From JBCDBL01 sp039183635 (GTDB lineage: Bacteria > Pseudomonadota > Alphaproteobacteria > Caulobacterales > Parvularculaceae): DNA of 8,364 nucleotides. The position numbers were made by a program, and so were the translations under genes. Numbering within the stretch: position 1 is the first letter of the stretch; the number at the start of each line of letters is the position of its first letter. Location of the stretch: positions 1 to 8,364 of the forward strand of contig JBCDBL010000150.1 in NCBI GenBank assembly GCA_039183635.1. Direction: 5' to 3'. The notes under the pieces were generated by a model, which worked only from the letters and a program-made list of their open reading frames with translations, did not search any database and was not told where the DNA came from. Shown piece by piece: positions 1-6,717 of this stretch.

Positions 1-62
1 AGTAACGCCCAGGCCATATGGGAGCCGATGTACCCCGCCCCGCCTGTCACCAAAACTGCCAT
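1..62 (-). CDS. galE: UDP-glucose 4-epimerase, N-terminal fragment (runs off left edge)
   Basis: Reading leftward from the ATG at 62, the first 20 codons give MAVLVTGGAGYIGSHMAWAL. This is the N-terminal beta-alpha-beta dinucleotide-binding segment of the extended short-chain dehydrogenase/reductase family, with the TGGAGYIGSH glycine motif at residues 6-15 that is characteristic of GalE. GalE interconverts UDP-glucose and UDP-galactose in the cytoplasm using bound NAD+ and supplies galactose for surface polysaccharides. A Shine-Dalgarno-like AAAGG (70-74 on the minus strand) sits 7 bases before the start. The gene is divergent from the phosphatase at 237. Only the cofactor loop is visible, so a related UDP-sugar epimerase cannot be excluded, although the match to GalE is very close. 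Confidence 0.85.
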   Translation of the reverse strand, partial: MAVLVTGGAGYIGSHMAWAL

Positions 63-112
63 ACCGCCGCCTTTATGCGTCTACGGAACGCAAAAGCCCA
101 TTGTTTCAACGC

Positions 113-129
113 GTTCTTATAAGCGTTCT
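113..129. promoter_or_regulatory. Direct repeat and palindrome in the galE/phosphatase divergent spacer
   Basis: GCGTTCT occurs twice in direct orientation (111-117 and 123-129), a 12-base period. The two copies flank and overlap the palindrome CTTATAAG (116-123). A third, inverted near-copy, GGAACGC, lies at 85-91. The position midway between two divergent starts suits an operator, but no regulator is recognised. The two GTTC cores are 8 bases apart, one more than the alphaproteobacterial LexA arrangement GTTC-N7-GTTC. No well-spaced -35/-10 pair was found for either gene. Confidence 0.3.
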
Positions 130-236
130 GGCGCCAAATGGTAACAAAGAGCAGGATATTTTATTTCACATGGCGTGTGTGCGGACATCGCCAAACATGT
201 GTACTGGTTAAGTTTTATTCTGGGTTTTGTCGGCCA

Positions 237-983
237 ATGCTTGAAAAATGGCTAAAAAGCAGGAAACGCACGCCCTCCAAAGCGCCCGACGGCGTGCGCT
301 TGTACGCGATTGGCGACATTCACGGCCGCGACGATCTCTTGGGGGGGCTGCTGGAATGCATTGAGGAGGACAGGGCGAATTTCGTCGGCGCAACAAGACT
401 GATTTTTCTGGGCGATTATATCGACCGGGGGCTTCAGTCCAAAGACGTGCTGGGGCGGCTTTACGCGCTCAGCCTGCGAGACGAGACGGCTGTTTTTCTC
501 AAAGGCAACCACGAAGACGCCATGTTGCGGTTTCTTGAAGGCCTTGACGAGGACGCGCTTTGGTTATCCTTCGGCGGTGTTGAAACCTTGCAAAGCTATG
601 GCGTCGAAACCTCGACCATGGCCCGCGCTTCCATGGCGGCTTTGGTGGATCGCGCCCTTGGCCTCATCCCCGAAGAACACATCGCCTTCTTGCGTAAACT
701 CGAACTTTCAGCCACGTTCGGCGACTACATGTTTGTCCATGCCGGCGTCAGACCGGATCAACCTTTGGACGCTCAAACCCCGGCCGACCTTATGTGGATC
801 CGCAACGATTTCTTAAATTCGGACATACGACCGGATAAAACCATAGTCCACGGCCACACGCCGAACCGCACGCCGGTCGACCTTGGCTGGCGAATCGGCG
901 TCGACACGGGCGCGGGCTGGAACGGTCAGCTCACCGCGGTCGTGCTCGAAGGCGAGAGCAGACGCTTCCTCCAGGCCGGATAA
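237..983 (+). CDS. PPP-family metallophosphatase (serine/threonine phosphatase / diadenosine tetraphosphatase-like)
   Basis: This 248-residue cytoplasmic protein carries the complete phosphoprotein phosphatase metal-site signature: GDIHG (26-30), GDYIDRG (59-65), GNHE (90-93), HAGV (168-171) and HGHT (205-208). These residues hold two metal ions and the phosphate, so a catalytically competent phosphoesterase is expected. Close relatives act on phosphoserine/threonine proteins or on diadenosine tetraphosphate (ApaH-like), and the substrate cannot be told from sequence. I chose the ATG at 237 because the family normally begins with a short basic leader before the first motif (here MLEKWLKSRKR); the frame is open back to an ATG at 138, but that extension looks non-coding. 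No strong ribosome binding site precedes 237. The gene is followed 35 bases later by the SDR gene on the same strand, so the two are probably cotranscribed. Confidence 0.85.
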   Translation: MLEKWLKSRKRTPSKAPDGVRLYAIGDIHGRDDLLGGLLECIEEDRANFVGATRLIFLGDYIDRGLQSKDVLGRLYALSLRDETAVFLKGNHEDAMLRFLEGLDEDALWLSFGGVETLQSYGVETSTMARASMAALVDRALGLIPEEHIAFLRKLELSATFGDYMFVHAGVRPDQPLDAQTPADLMWIRNDFLNSDIRPDKTIVHGHTPNRTPVDLGWRIGVDTGAGWNGQLTAVVLEGESRRFLQAG

Positions 984-1018
984 ACCGCGCCCCCCAAAAC
1001 AGGATTGCAATCAGGACT

Positions 1019-1957
1019 ATGAAGGGGCGGACGGCGCTGATATTGGGCGTAAGCGGGCAGGATGGAGGATATGTCGCCGGACGGTGCCTGGAGCGCGGCG
1101 CCCGGGTGATCGGCGTCGACCGTCGCGTCGATCCGCCGGACCGGTTTCCGGACCGATACCTTCATGTACGCCTTGATCTGTCGCGTCAGGACGGCGCCCT
1201 GGCGGACCTTCTGAACGATGAAAAGCCCGATTATGTCTTTCACCTCGCCGCGGCGCACGGGCCCGACGGCGCGCCCCTGGAGGACATATGGCGGGAAGCC
1301 GCAGCGGTAAATGTGGGCGCGCTGCAAACCTGCCTCGACCATGGGCGGCGAGCGTCGGACATGCGCATTTTGTATGCAAGCTCTGTCCATATTTTTGGTC
1401 TGCGGCCGGCCGGAATTCTTAATGAAAAAACATCAAAAACACCCGTAAACCTTTATGGAATAACCAAAAAACAAGGTTGTGACTTAATAGATTATTACCG
1501 CGCCTATCACGGCGTCCAGGCCTCGGCGGCGCATCTTTTCAACCATGAAAGCGAGCGCCGGCCTGACGGTTATTTTATTCCGAAACTCGTGAACGCCGTT
1601 GTCGCCGCTGTGCGCGGCGAAAAACGCCAGCCCCTTCGGACTCTTAACTTTTTCTGCGACTGGGGCGCGGCGGAGGAATATGCTGATATTCTTGCAGATC
1701 TTATTGAGACAGCTCCGGGAGAAGACGTCATTGTCGCGACGGGACGCACATGGCATGCGCGGGATTTCACAAGAGCGGTGTTTGCGCGGTTCGACCTCGA
1801 CTCAAAAGACCATATTGTCGAATTGGAGCCGGCTGCGCACGCCGAAAGCTACGCCGCCGACACCTCGAAGCTTCAACGGCTCCTTGGCCGCACGCCGAAA
1901 ACAAACATCGTGGATCTTTGCACGGACATGATCCGCAAAAAACTCCAGTGCGATTAA
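1019..1957 (+). CDS. GDP-mannose 4,6-dehydratase-like NAD(P)-dependent sugar epimerase/dehydratase
   Basis: This is an extended short-chain dehydrogenase/reductase of 312 residues. The N-terminal cofactor motif GVSGQDG (10-16) is the Gmd-type GxxGQDG signature. LFNHESERRP (173-182) and DWGAAEEYAD (214-223) match conserved blocks of GDP-mannose 4,6-dehydratase. The catalytic Tyr and Lys are Y146 and K150 (YGITK), preceded by S121/S122. Gmd converts GDP-mannose to GDP-4-keto-6-deoxymannose, precursor of GDP-fucose, GDP-rhamnose and related sugars. Two points argue against a simple gmd call: the protein is about 30 or more residues shorter than usual Gmd, and the Gmd catalytic motif S-T-S-E is here S-S-V-H, replacing the catalytic Glu with H124. 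It could therefore be a reductase or epimerase acting on a related nucleotide sugar. AGGA stands only 2 bases before the ATG, so the translation signal is poor. Its TAA lies at the foot of the terminator. Confidence 0.75.
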   Translation: MKGRTALILGVSGQDGGYVAGRCLERGARVIGVDRRVDPPDRFPDRYLHVRLDLSRQDGALADLLNDEKPDYVFHLAAAHGPDGAPLEDIWREAAAVNVGALQTCLDHGRRASDMRILYASSVHIFGLRPAGILNEKTSKTPVNLYGITKKQGCDLIDYYRAYHGVQASAAHLFNHESERRPDGYFIPKLVNAVVAAVRGEKRQPLRTLNFFCDWGAAEEYADILADLIETAPGEDVIVATGRTWHARDFTRAVFARFDLDSKDHIVELEPAAHAESYAADTSKLQRLLGRTPKTNIVDLCTDMIRKKLQCD

Positions 1958-1987
1958 AAAAGCCCGGAGCTGAACTCCGGGCTTTTC
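1956..1987. terminator. Bidirectional intrinsic terminator between the SDR gene and ctaD
   Basis: A perfect 9-bp stem, AGCCCGGAG (1961-1969) with CTCCGGGCT (1975-1983), encloses the loop CTGAA. It is flanked by a run of A on the left (1956-1961) and T on the right (1983-1986), so each strand shows a GC-rich hairpin followed by U. The U-run is longer for the minus-strand (ctaD) transcript. It ends both convergent units and begins at the last two bases of the SDR stop codon. Confidence 0.93.
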
Positions 1988-2011
1988 GATATCCAAATAT
2001 GCAAGCGCTGT

Positions 2012-3640
2012 TTATTTGATGCGCGGCAGTTCGTTGAACTGGTGAAACGGCGGCGGTGAGGACAAGGTCCACTCCAACGTCGTGGCGCCTTCTCCCCAAG
2101 GATTGTCCGCAGCCCTTTGCTTCTTGATCATAAAGGCGTGGAATACGCCCCACAGGAACACGGCGACGCCGACAATAGTGATGTAGTAACCGATCGAGGA
2201 TACATAGTTCCATAAGGCGTAGGCGTCGGGATAATCGATATAGCGCCGCGGCATGCCCGCAAGGCCGAGGAAATGCTGCGGGAAGAAGATCAGGTTCACG
2301 CCGAAGAACATGATCCAGAAATGCGCCGCCCCGAGAAATTCGGAGTAGTTATAGCCGAACATTTTCGGGAACCAGTAATACCAGGCGGCGAAAATCGTGA
2401 ACACGGCGCCGAGCGACAGCACATAATGGAAATGCGCCACCACATAATACGTATCGTGAAGGGCGTGATCGATGCCGGCGTTGGCGAGAACGACGCCCGT
2501 AACGCCGCCGACGGTGAACAGAAAGATAAAGCCGACGGCGAACAGCATAGGGGTTTTAAACTCGATAGAGCCGCCCCACATCGTCGCGATCCAGGAGAAA
2601 ATCTTGATGCCCGTGGGCACCGCAATCACCATGGTCGCCGCGACGAAATACGCCTTCATGTTTAAGGACATGCCCACCGTATACATATGATGCGCCCAAA
2701 CGATGAAGCCGACAAACCCGATCGCCACCATCGCATAAGCCATGCCGAGATAACCGAAAATAGGCTTGCGCGAGAAGGTGGAGACGATGTGGCTGATGAT
2801 GCCGAAGCCCGGAAGGATCAGAATGTAAACCTCGGGATGGCCGAAGAACCAGAACAGATGCTGGAACAAAAGCGGGTCGCCGCCGCCGGCCGGATTAAAG
2901 AACGTCGTACCGAAGTTCCGGTCTGTCAAAAGCATGGTGATCGCGCCGGCGAGCACCGGAAGAGACAGGACCAGAAGAAAAGCCGTGATAAGCACGGACC
3001 AGGCGAAAAGAGGCATTTTGTGCAGCGTCATGCCCGGCGCGCGCATGTTGAAAATCGTCGTGATGAAATTGATCGCCCCGAGAATGGACGACGCCCCCGC
3101 CACATGGAGCGATAGGATCAAGAGATCCATCGCCGGCCCGTTATGGCCGCTTGTCGATAACGGCGGATAGAGCACCCAGCCCCCGGCGAAACCGGGCAAG
3201 CCGCTGTGTCCCGCAGCGAACATCGACAGCACCAGCAAAATCCATGAAGCGACCAGCAGCCAGAACGAAATATTGTTCATCCGTGGAAACGCCATATCCG
3301 GCGCACCGATCATGATGGGCACGAACCAGTTGGCGAAACCGCCGATCAACGCCGGCATCACCATGAAGAAAATCATGATGAGACCGTGATAGGTGATCAG
3401 CATATTGTAGAAGTGATAGGCGGCGTTGGCGTCGCCCCCTGTGAATTGCGTGAGGAACGTGACGCCGGGGTCCTGCAGCTCTATGCGCATCATGCCGGAC
3501 ATCCAACCGCCGACAATGCCCGCCATGATCGCAAAGATCAGGTACAGCGTGCCGATGTCTTTATGGTTCGTGGAAAAGAACCAGCGCGTCCAGAAGCCTG
3601 GAACGTGTTCGTCGGCGTGATCCGCTTGTGCGTAAGCCAT
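2012..3640 (-). CDS. ctaD: Cytochrome c oxidase subunit I (aa3-type)
   Basis: This 542-residue, roughly 12-helix inner-membrane protein is the catalytic subunit of the haem-copper oxidase that reduces O2 to water and pumps protons. Visible ligands are H85 and H405 for low-spin haem a, H403 for haem a3, and H268, H317 and H318 for CuB. Y272, in the GHPEVY motif, is the tyrosine cross-linked to the first CuB histidine. D-channel residues D115, N122 and N123, the glutamate E270 and the K-channel K346 are all present, so it is a type A1 oxidase with both proton paths. A strong Shine-Dalgarno GAGGGAA lies within the 17-base gap after ctaC, so the two are cotranslated from one mRNA. The strong terminator follows about 25 bases beyond the stop. 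No truncation or substitution of a key residue is seen. Confidence 0.98.
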   Translation of the reverse strand: MAYAQADHADEHVPGFWTRWFFSTNHKDIGTLYLIFAIMAGIVGGWMSGMMRIELQDPGVTFLTQFTGGDANAAYHFYNMLITYHGLIMIFFMVMPALIGGFANWFVPIMIGAPDMAFPRMNNISFWLLVASWILLVLSMFAAGHSGLPGFAGGWVLYPPLSTSGHNGPAMDLLILSLHVAGASSILGAINFITTIFNMRAPGMTLHKMPLFAWSVLITAFLLVLSLPVLAGAITMLLTDRNFGTTFFNPAGGGDPLLFQHLFWFFGHPEVYILILPGFGIISHIVSTFSRKPIFGYLGMAYAMVAIGFVGFIVWAHHMYTVGMSLNMKAYFVAATMVIAVPTGIKIFSWIATMWGGSIEFKTPMLFAVGFIFLFTVGGVTGVVLANAGIDHALHDTYYVVAHFHYVLSLGAVFTIFAAWYYWFPKMFGYNYSEFLGAAHFWIMFFGVNLIFFPQHFLGLAGMPRRYIDYPDAYALWNYVSSIGYYITIVGVAVFLWGVFHAFMIKKQRAADNPWGEGATTLEWTLSSPPPFHQFNELPRIK

Positions 3641-3657
3641 GGGCGTGTTCCCTCTCG

Positions 3658-4482
3658 TTATTGCGCTTCCGCGACTTTGATTTCTTCGTACATGGGCTCA
3701 AGACCGGCAAGGGCTCTTTGACCGTCCACCCAAGCCTCGAAGTCCGCCTGGGGAACGACCTCAACTGCAATCGGCATAAACGCGTGTTTTACGCCGCAGA
3801 TCTCCGAACATTGCCCGTAATAAACGCCAGGCTCATCCACCTTGAACCAGGTCTCGTTCAAACGCCCCGGGATTGCGTCGATTTTCACGCCAAACGCCGG
3901 AATGGTCCAGGCATGGATAACATCGGCCGCGGTGGTCAAAACCCGCACCGTTGCGCCCGCCGGCGCGACAATCCTGTTGTCGACGGCAAGCAGCCGAGGC
4001 TCCCCGGCCGCTGCGGCCTCTTCGTCCGTCAACATGTTCGATACGAATTCAAAGTTTCCGTGGTCAGGATAGTTATAGCCCCAATACCATTGGTATCCGG
4101 TCGCCTTGATCGTCATGTCCGCTTCGGGCACCTGGTCCGTGAGGAATAAAAGGCGGAATGACGGAATAGCGATAACGATCAGGATCAACACAGGCACCAC
4201 GGTCCATACGACCTCGACCATTGTGTTGTGGCTGAATTTTTGAGGCTCCGGATTTGCTTTTCTGTTGTACTTGAAAATCACGATAAGAAGCAGCGCCAGA
4301 ACGAAAAGCGAAATCAGCGTTATGATCGGCAAGAGCAAATTATGGAAATCAATAACGCGCTCCATCACCGGCGTCGCCGCGTCCTGGAAGCCCAGCTGAC
4401 CGTCGCGGGGTTCGCTTGCAAAAGCGGACGGCGCCGATAAGGCTAACGTGAGTGTTGCATAAGCTGTTAAAATCGCTCGCAT
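3658..4482 (-). CDS. ctaC: Cytochrome c oxidase subunit II
   Basis: This 274-residue protein carries the CuA centre that takes electrons from cytochrome c. It begins with a signal peptide (about 1-23, ending AFA-S), followed by two transmembrane helices (about 51-71 and 90-110) and a periplasmic cupredoxin domain. CuA ligands are H190, C225, E227 (backbone), C229, H233 and M236, within GQCSEICGVKH. The aromatic electron-entry patch GYQWYWGY is at 129-136. I chose the start at 4482 because AGAAGG stands 6 bases upstream and a proper signal peptide follows. The same frame is open to 4680, but the extra 66 residues have no signal-peptide character and span the candidate promoter. It is the first gene of a ctaC-ctaD unit, divergent from tldD. 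Confidence 0.97.
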   Translation of the reverse strand: MRAILTAYATLTLALSAPSAFASEPRDGQLGFQDAATPVMERVIDFHNLLLPIITLISLFVLALLLIVIFKYNRKANPEPQKFSHNTMVEVVWTVVPVLILIVIAIPSFRLLFLTDQVPEADMTIKATGYQWYWGYNYPDHGNFEFVSNMLTDEEAAAAGEPRLLAVDNRIVAPAGATVRVLTTAADVIHAWTIPAFGVKIDAIPGRLNETWFKVDEPGVYYGQCSEICGVKHAFMPIAVEVVPQADFEAWVDGQRALAGLEPMYEEIKVAEAQ

Positions 4483-4576
4483 CTCGAACCTTCTGATTTC
4501 TTTTATTCGAGGGAAACCTATGGGGCCATGGGTGTAGGGTGAAGCGCTTCCCGCGTCAAAGACTTTGATGTCGCAG

Positions 4577-4604
4577 AATATAGCCTGATGCTTTGCCGGG
4601 TCAT
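4577..4604 (-). promoter_or_regulatory. Candidate ctaC promoter
   Basis: On the minus strand, -35 ATGACC (4604-4599) and -10 TATATT (4582-4577) are separated by 16 bases. They match the sigma-70 consensus at 4/6 and 5/6 positions. Transcription would start near 4570, giving a leader of about 88 bases before the ctaC start. A second, weaker pair, TTGACG and TACACC with a 17-base spacer, lies downstream at about 4531-4559 and spans the palindrome GAAGCGCTTC. Confidence 0.45.
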
Positions 4605-4688
4605 TGATGAAAAAAGGGGCAAAGCGCCGCACCTTCATGCCCCTCAGCCCCTCTTTTGAGGGGTCGATACAGCCGCTCACGTCTCGTG

Positions 4689-4731
4689 CGCCCTCTTGAA
4701 GGTTTGCGCAACAAAATCATCCAGGAGGGCG
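4689..4731. repeat. Stem-loop with palindromic loop in the ctaC/tldD spacer
   Basis: CGCCCTCTTG (4689-4698) pairs with CAGGAGGGCG (4722-4731) as a 10-bp stem with one G-T wobble. The 23-base loop contains the palindrome TTGCGCAA (4704-4711). There is no T-run on either side, so it is not an ordinary intrinsic terminator. A structured leader, protein-binding site or chance dyad are all possible. Confidence 0.4.
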
Positions 4732-4781
4732 TCCAGACAATAGGAGCGCTTCAAGATCATGAAAAATATCCGGCTTGCGCC

Positions 4782-4795
4782 TTTCATTAATGAAA
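4782..4795. promoter_or_regulatory. Perfect 14-bp palindrome, candidate operator
   Basis: TTTCATTAATGAAA is a perfect 14-base dyad. Its core recurs as TCATTGATGA at 4601-4610, overlapping the -35 of the candidate ctaC promoter; the two differ at one base over 10. A regulator binding both could link ctaC and tldD control. I do not recognise the motif as a known alphaproteobacterial site. An ATG in frame with tldD lies within it (4790). Confidence 0.4.
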
Positions 4796-4819
4796 CAACG
4801 CCATCCCTTACTTTCCGCC

Positions 4820-4848
4820 TTGTTCCCACCGACGAGCGCCCATACTTT
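4820..4848 (+). promoter_or_regulatory. Weak candidate tldD promoter
   Basis: TTGTTC (4820-4825) and TACTTT (4843-4848) are spaced by 17 bases, which would start transcription near 4855, about 25 bases before tldD. Each hexamer matches the sigma-70 consensus at only about half its positions, so the call rests on spacing and location. Confidence 0.3.
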
Positions 4849-4879
4849 AAAGTTACAAGAATTTTGCGAAGGATCTCCC

Positions 4880-6307
4880 ATGACAGACGCCGCCGACTCT
4901 TTGTTTTTCAGCCGCACCGATCTTGATCGCAAAAGGGTCGAAGGGATCGTCGACAACGCCCTTTCCGGCGCGGACGACGGGGAGCTGTACCTGGAATACG
5001 CCCAGTCCGAGAGCTTCATGTTCGACGACGGGCGCCTGAAAGCGGCGAATTACGACGTCTCCCAGGGCTTCGGCCTGCGCGCCGTTTCCGGCGAGGCCAC
5101 AGGCTACGCCCACGCCTCAGAGCTTTCAGAGGAGGCCATCAAACGGGCCGCAACCTCGGTCCAGGCGATTAAATCCGGCAATGGCGGCACCCTCGCCGAC
5201 GGGCCGGCGCGGACCAACGCCAAGCTCTACGCCGACGACAACCCGCTGAACGACCTGCCGTTCGAGGTGAAAACCAAGCTGTTGGAGGACATCAACGCCT
5301 ATGCCCGGGACAAGGACCCAAGGGTGCGGCAAGTCTCCTGCTCCCTCGCCGGGGAGTGGTCGGTGGTGGAAATCATCCGCCCCGGCGGCGAGGTGGTGCG
5401 GGACGTCCGGCCCCTCGTGCGCCTCAACGTCTCCGTCACCGCCGGCGAAGGCGACCGCCAGGAATCCGGCAGCCACGGCGTCGGCGGGCGGGAGAGCTAC
5501 AGCCGGTTCATCACGCCCGACGCCTGGCAGGGCCAGGTGGACGAGGCCCTGCGCCAGGCTTTGGTCAATTTGCAGGCCGAACCGGCGCCCGCCGGGGAAA
5601 TGGAAGTGGTTCTCGGCCCCGGCTGGACCGGCGTGTTGCTGCACGAAGCTGTCGGCCACGGCCTTGAGGGGGATTTCAACCGTAAAAAGACCTCCGCCTT
5701 CGCCGGCCTTCTGGGCGAGCGGGTGGCGGCGCCCGGCGTCACCGTCATCGACGACGGAACCCTCGCCGACCGGCGCGGCTCCCTCACCGTCGACGACGAA
5801 GGCACGCCGACGTCGCGCACGGTGCTGATCGAAGACGGCATCTTAAAAGGCTACATGCAGGACCGCTTGAACGCCCGCCTGATGGGCGTCGCCCCCACCG
5901 GCAACGGGCGGCGCGAATCCTACGCCCACAGCCCGATGCCGCGCATGACCAATACATTCATGACCGACGGCGCCTACGACCCGGCGGAGCTTCTGGCTTC
6001 CGTCAAGGACGGTCTTTATGCGGTGAATTTCTCCGGCGGCCAGGTGGACATCACCTCCGGCAAATTCGTATTTCAGTGCACGGAAGCCTACCGCGTGAAA
6101 GACGGCAAGGTGGGCGCGCCGGTGAAGGGCGCGACGCTGATCGGCGACGGGCCGACGGCGCTCACCAAGATCGCCATGGTGGGCAACGATTTCGCCCTCG
6201 ATCCCGGCGTCGGCACCTGCGGCAAGGCCGGCCAGGGCGTGCCCGTGGGCGTCGGCCAGCCGTCCTTGAAAATGACCGGCCTCACCGTCGGCGGCACGGC
6301 GGCCTAG
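4880..6307 (+). CDS. tldD: Metalloprotease subunit TldD (TldD/PmbA family)
   Basis: This 475-residue cytoplasmic protein is close in length to E. coli TldD (481) and collinear with it. The zinc protease motif HEAVGH is at 255-260, followed by GLEGDFNRK. The conserved cysteine of GTCGKAGQ (C447) is the likely third zinc ligand. Long family blocks such as DDEGTP (305-310), GYMQDRLNARLMG (324-336) and QVDITSGKF (388-396) are intact. TldD works as a heterodimer with TldE (PmbA) and degrades unfolded peptides; in E. coli it is needed for microcin B17 maturation and CcdA turnover. The start at 4880 is fixed by AAGGA 6 bases upstream. In-frame starts at 4775 and 4790 would add 30-35 residues foreign to the family. 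No tldE is in the window. DUF2237 follows after 2 bases. Confidence 0.95.
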   Translation: MTDAADSLFFSRTDLDRKRVEGIVDNALSGADDGELYLEYAQSESFMFDDGRLKAANYDVSQGFGLRAVSGEATGYAHASELSEEAIKRAATSVQAIKSGNGGTLADGPARTNAKLYADDNPLNDLPFEVKTKLLEDINAYARDKDPRVRQVSCSLAGEWSVVEIIRPGGEVVRDVRPLVRLNVSVTAGEGDRQESGSHGVGGRESYSRFITPDAWQGQVDEALRQALVNLQAEPAPAGEMEVVLGPGWTGVLLHEAVGHGLEGDFNRKKTSAFAGLLGERVAAPGVTVIDDGTLADRRGSLTVDDEGTPTSRTVLIEDGILKGYMQDRLNARLMGVAPTGNGRRESYAHSPMPRMTNTFMTDGAYDPAELLASVKDGLYAVNFSGGQVDITSGKFVFQCTEAYRVKDGKVGAPVKGATLIGDGPTALTKIAMVGNDFALDPGVGTCGKAGQGVPVGVGQPSLKMTGLTVGGTAA

Positions 6308-6309
6308 CC

Positions 6310-6702
6310 ATGGGCGAGACCGAGCCTCAAGAAACAGCGCAGACGAATGTCTTCGGCGAGGTTTTGGAGCTGTGCTCCCAGGCGCCGATGACGGGATTTT
6401 ACCGCACGGGCTGTTGCGAGACGGGGCCGGAGGATCGCGGCTCCCATACGGTGTGCGCGGAGATGACGGACGCGTTTCTGGCGTTCTCGAAATCCCGCGG
6501 CAACGATTTGTCGACGCCGCGCCCGGAATTCGGCTTTGCAGGCCTCAAAGCCGGCGATCGCTGGTGCCTGTGCGCCGCCCGCTGGAAAGAAGCGTTCGAG
6601 GCGGGCGTTGCGCCGAAAGTGTTTTTGCGGGCGACCCACGCGGCGGCGCTTGAGATCGCACCGCTCAAGGATTTAAAGGCCTGCGCGGCGGATTTGTCGT
6701 AA
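6310..6702 (+). CDS. DUF2237 family protein, function unknown
   Basis: This 130-residue soluble protein matches the DUF2237 family along nearly its whole length. It has NVFGEVLELCS (13-23), PMTGFYRTGCCETGPED (26-42), GSHTVCAEMTDAFLAFS (44-60), GNDLSTPRPEFGFAGL (64-79) and GDRWCLCAARW (82-92). Seven cysteines are present (22, 35, 36, 49, 86, 88, 125). C22, the C35-C36 pair, C49 and the C86-x-C88 pair sit in conserved blocks and could bind metal or do redox chemistry, which is inference only. No function is established that I know of. The start at 6310 is 2 bases after the tldD stop, so translation is probably coupled; no strong ribosome binding site is seen. gluQRS follows after 15 bases. Confidence 0.9.
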   Translation: MGETEPQETAQTNVFGEVLELCSQAPMTGFYRTGCCETGPEDRGSHTVCAEMTDAFLAFSKSRGNDLSTPRPEFGFAGLKAGDRWCLCAARWKEAFEAGVAPKVFLRATHAAALEIAPLKDLKACAADLS

Positions 6703-6717
6703 CGAAAGCCGCCGCCC

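Larger units (their letters stand above)
4483..4879. other. Divergent regulatory region between ctaC and tldD (397 bases)
   Basis: No gene is supported here. Both flanking genes have open frame extending into it (ctaC to 4680, tldD to 4775), but neither extension resembles its family. The stretch contains a candidate ctaC promoter, a weak tldD promoter and several dyads: GAAGCGCTTC (4541-4550), CCCCTC/GAGGGG with a TTTT loop (4648-4663), a long stem-loop at 4689-4731 and the palindrome at 4782-4795. TCTTGAAG (4694-4701) also recurs inverted as CTTCAAGA (4749-4756). Confidence 0.6.

Noticed and set aside
113..128. LexA (SOS) box GTTC-N7-GTTC upstream of the phosphatase
   Set aside because: The two GTTC cores are separated by 8 bases, not 7, and neither neighbour is a typical SOS gene.
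138..236. 33-residue N-terminal extension of the phosphatase
   Set aside because: The AT-rich leader has no family resemblance and no ribosome binding site; the ATG at 237 gives the usual short basic N-terminus.
2273..3115. Two plus-strand open frames of 130 and 142 codons opposite ctaD
   Set aside because: They lie wholly antisense to the clearly coding ctaD, are rich in Arg/His/Asp/Glu as expected for shadows of hydrophobic codons, and match no family I recognise.
4648..4663. CCCCTC/GAGGGG hairpin as an intrinsic terminator
   Set aside because: It has only a 6-bp stem, no T-run on either strand, and no gene ending near it.
4483..4680. 66-residue N-terminal extension of ctaC
   Set aside because: The signal peptide and ribosome binding site place the start at 4482, and the extension covers the best promoter candidate.
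4775..4879. 30-35 residue N-terminal extension of tldD from in-frame starts at 4775 or 4790
   Set aside because: The extra residues do not resemble TldD N-termini, and AAGGA is ideally spaced for the ATG at 4880.
5301..5828. 175-codon plus-strand frame inside tldD
   Set aside because: Arg/Pro/Ser/Ala-rich out-of-frame shadow; the tldD frame carries every conserved motif here.
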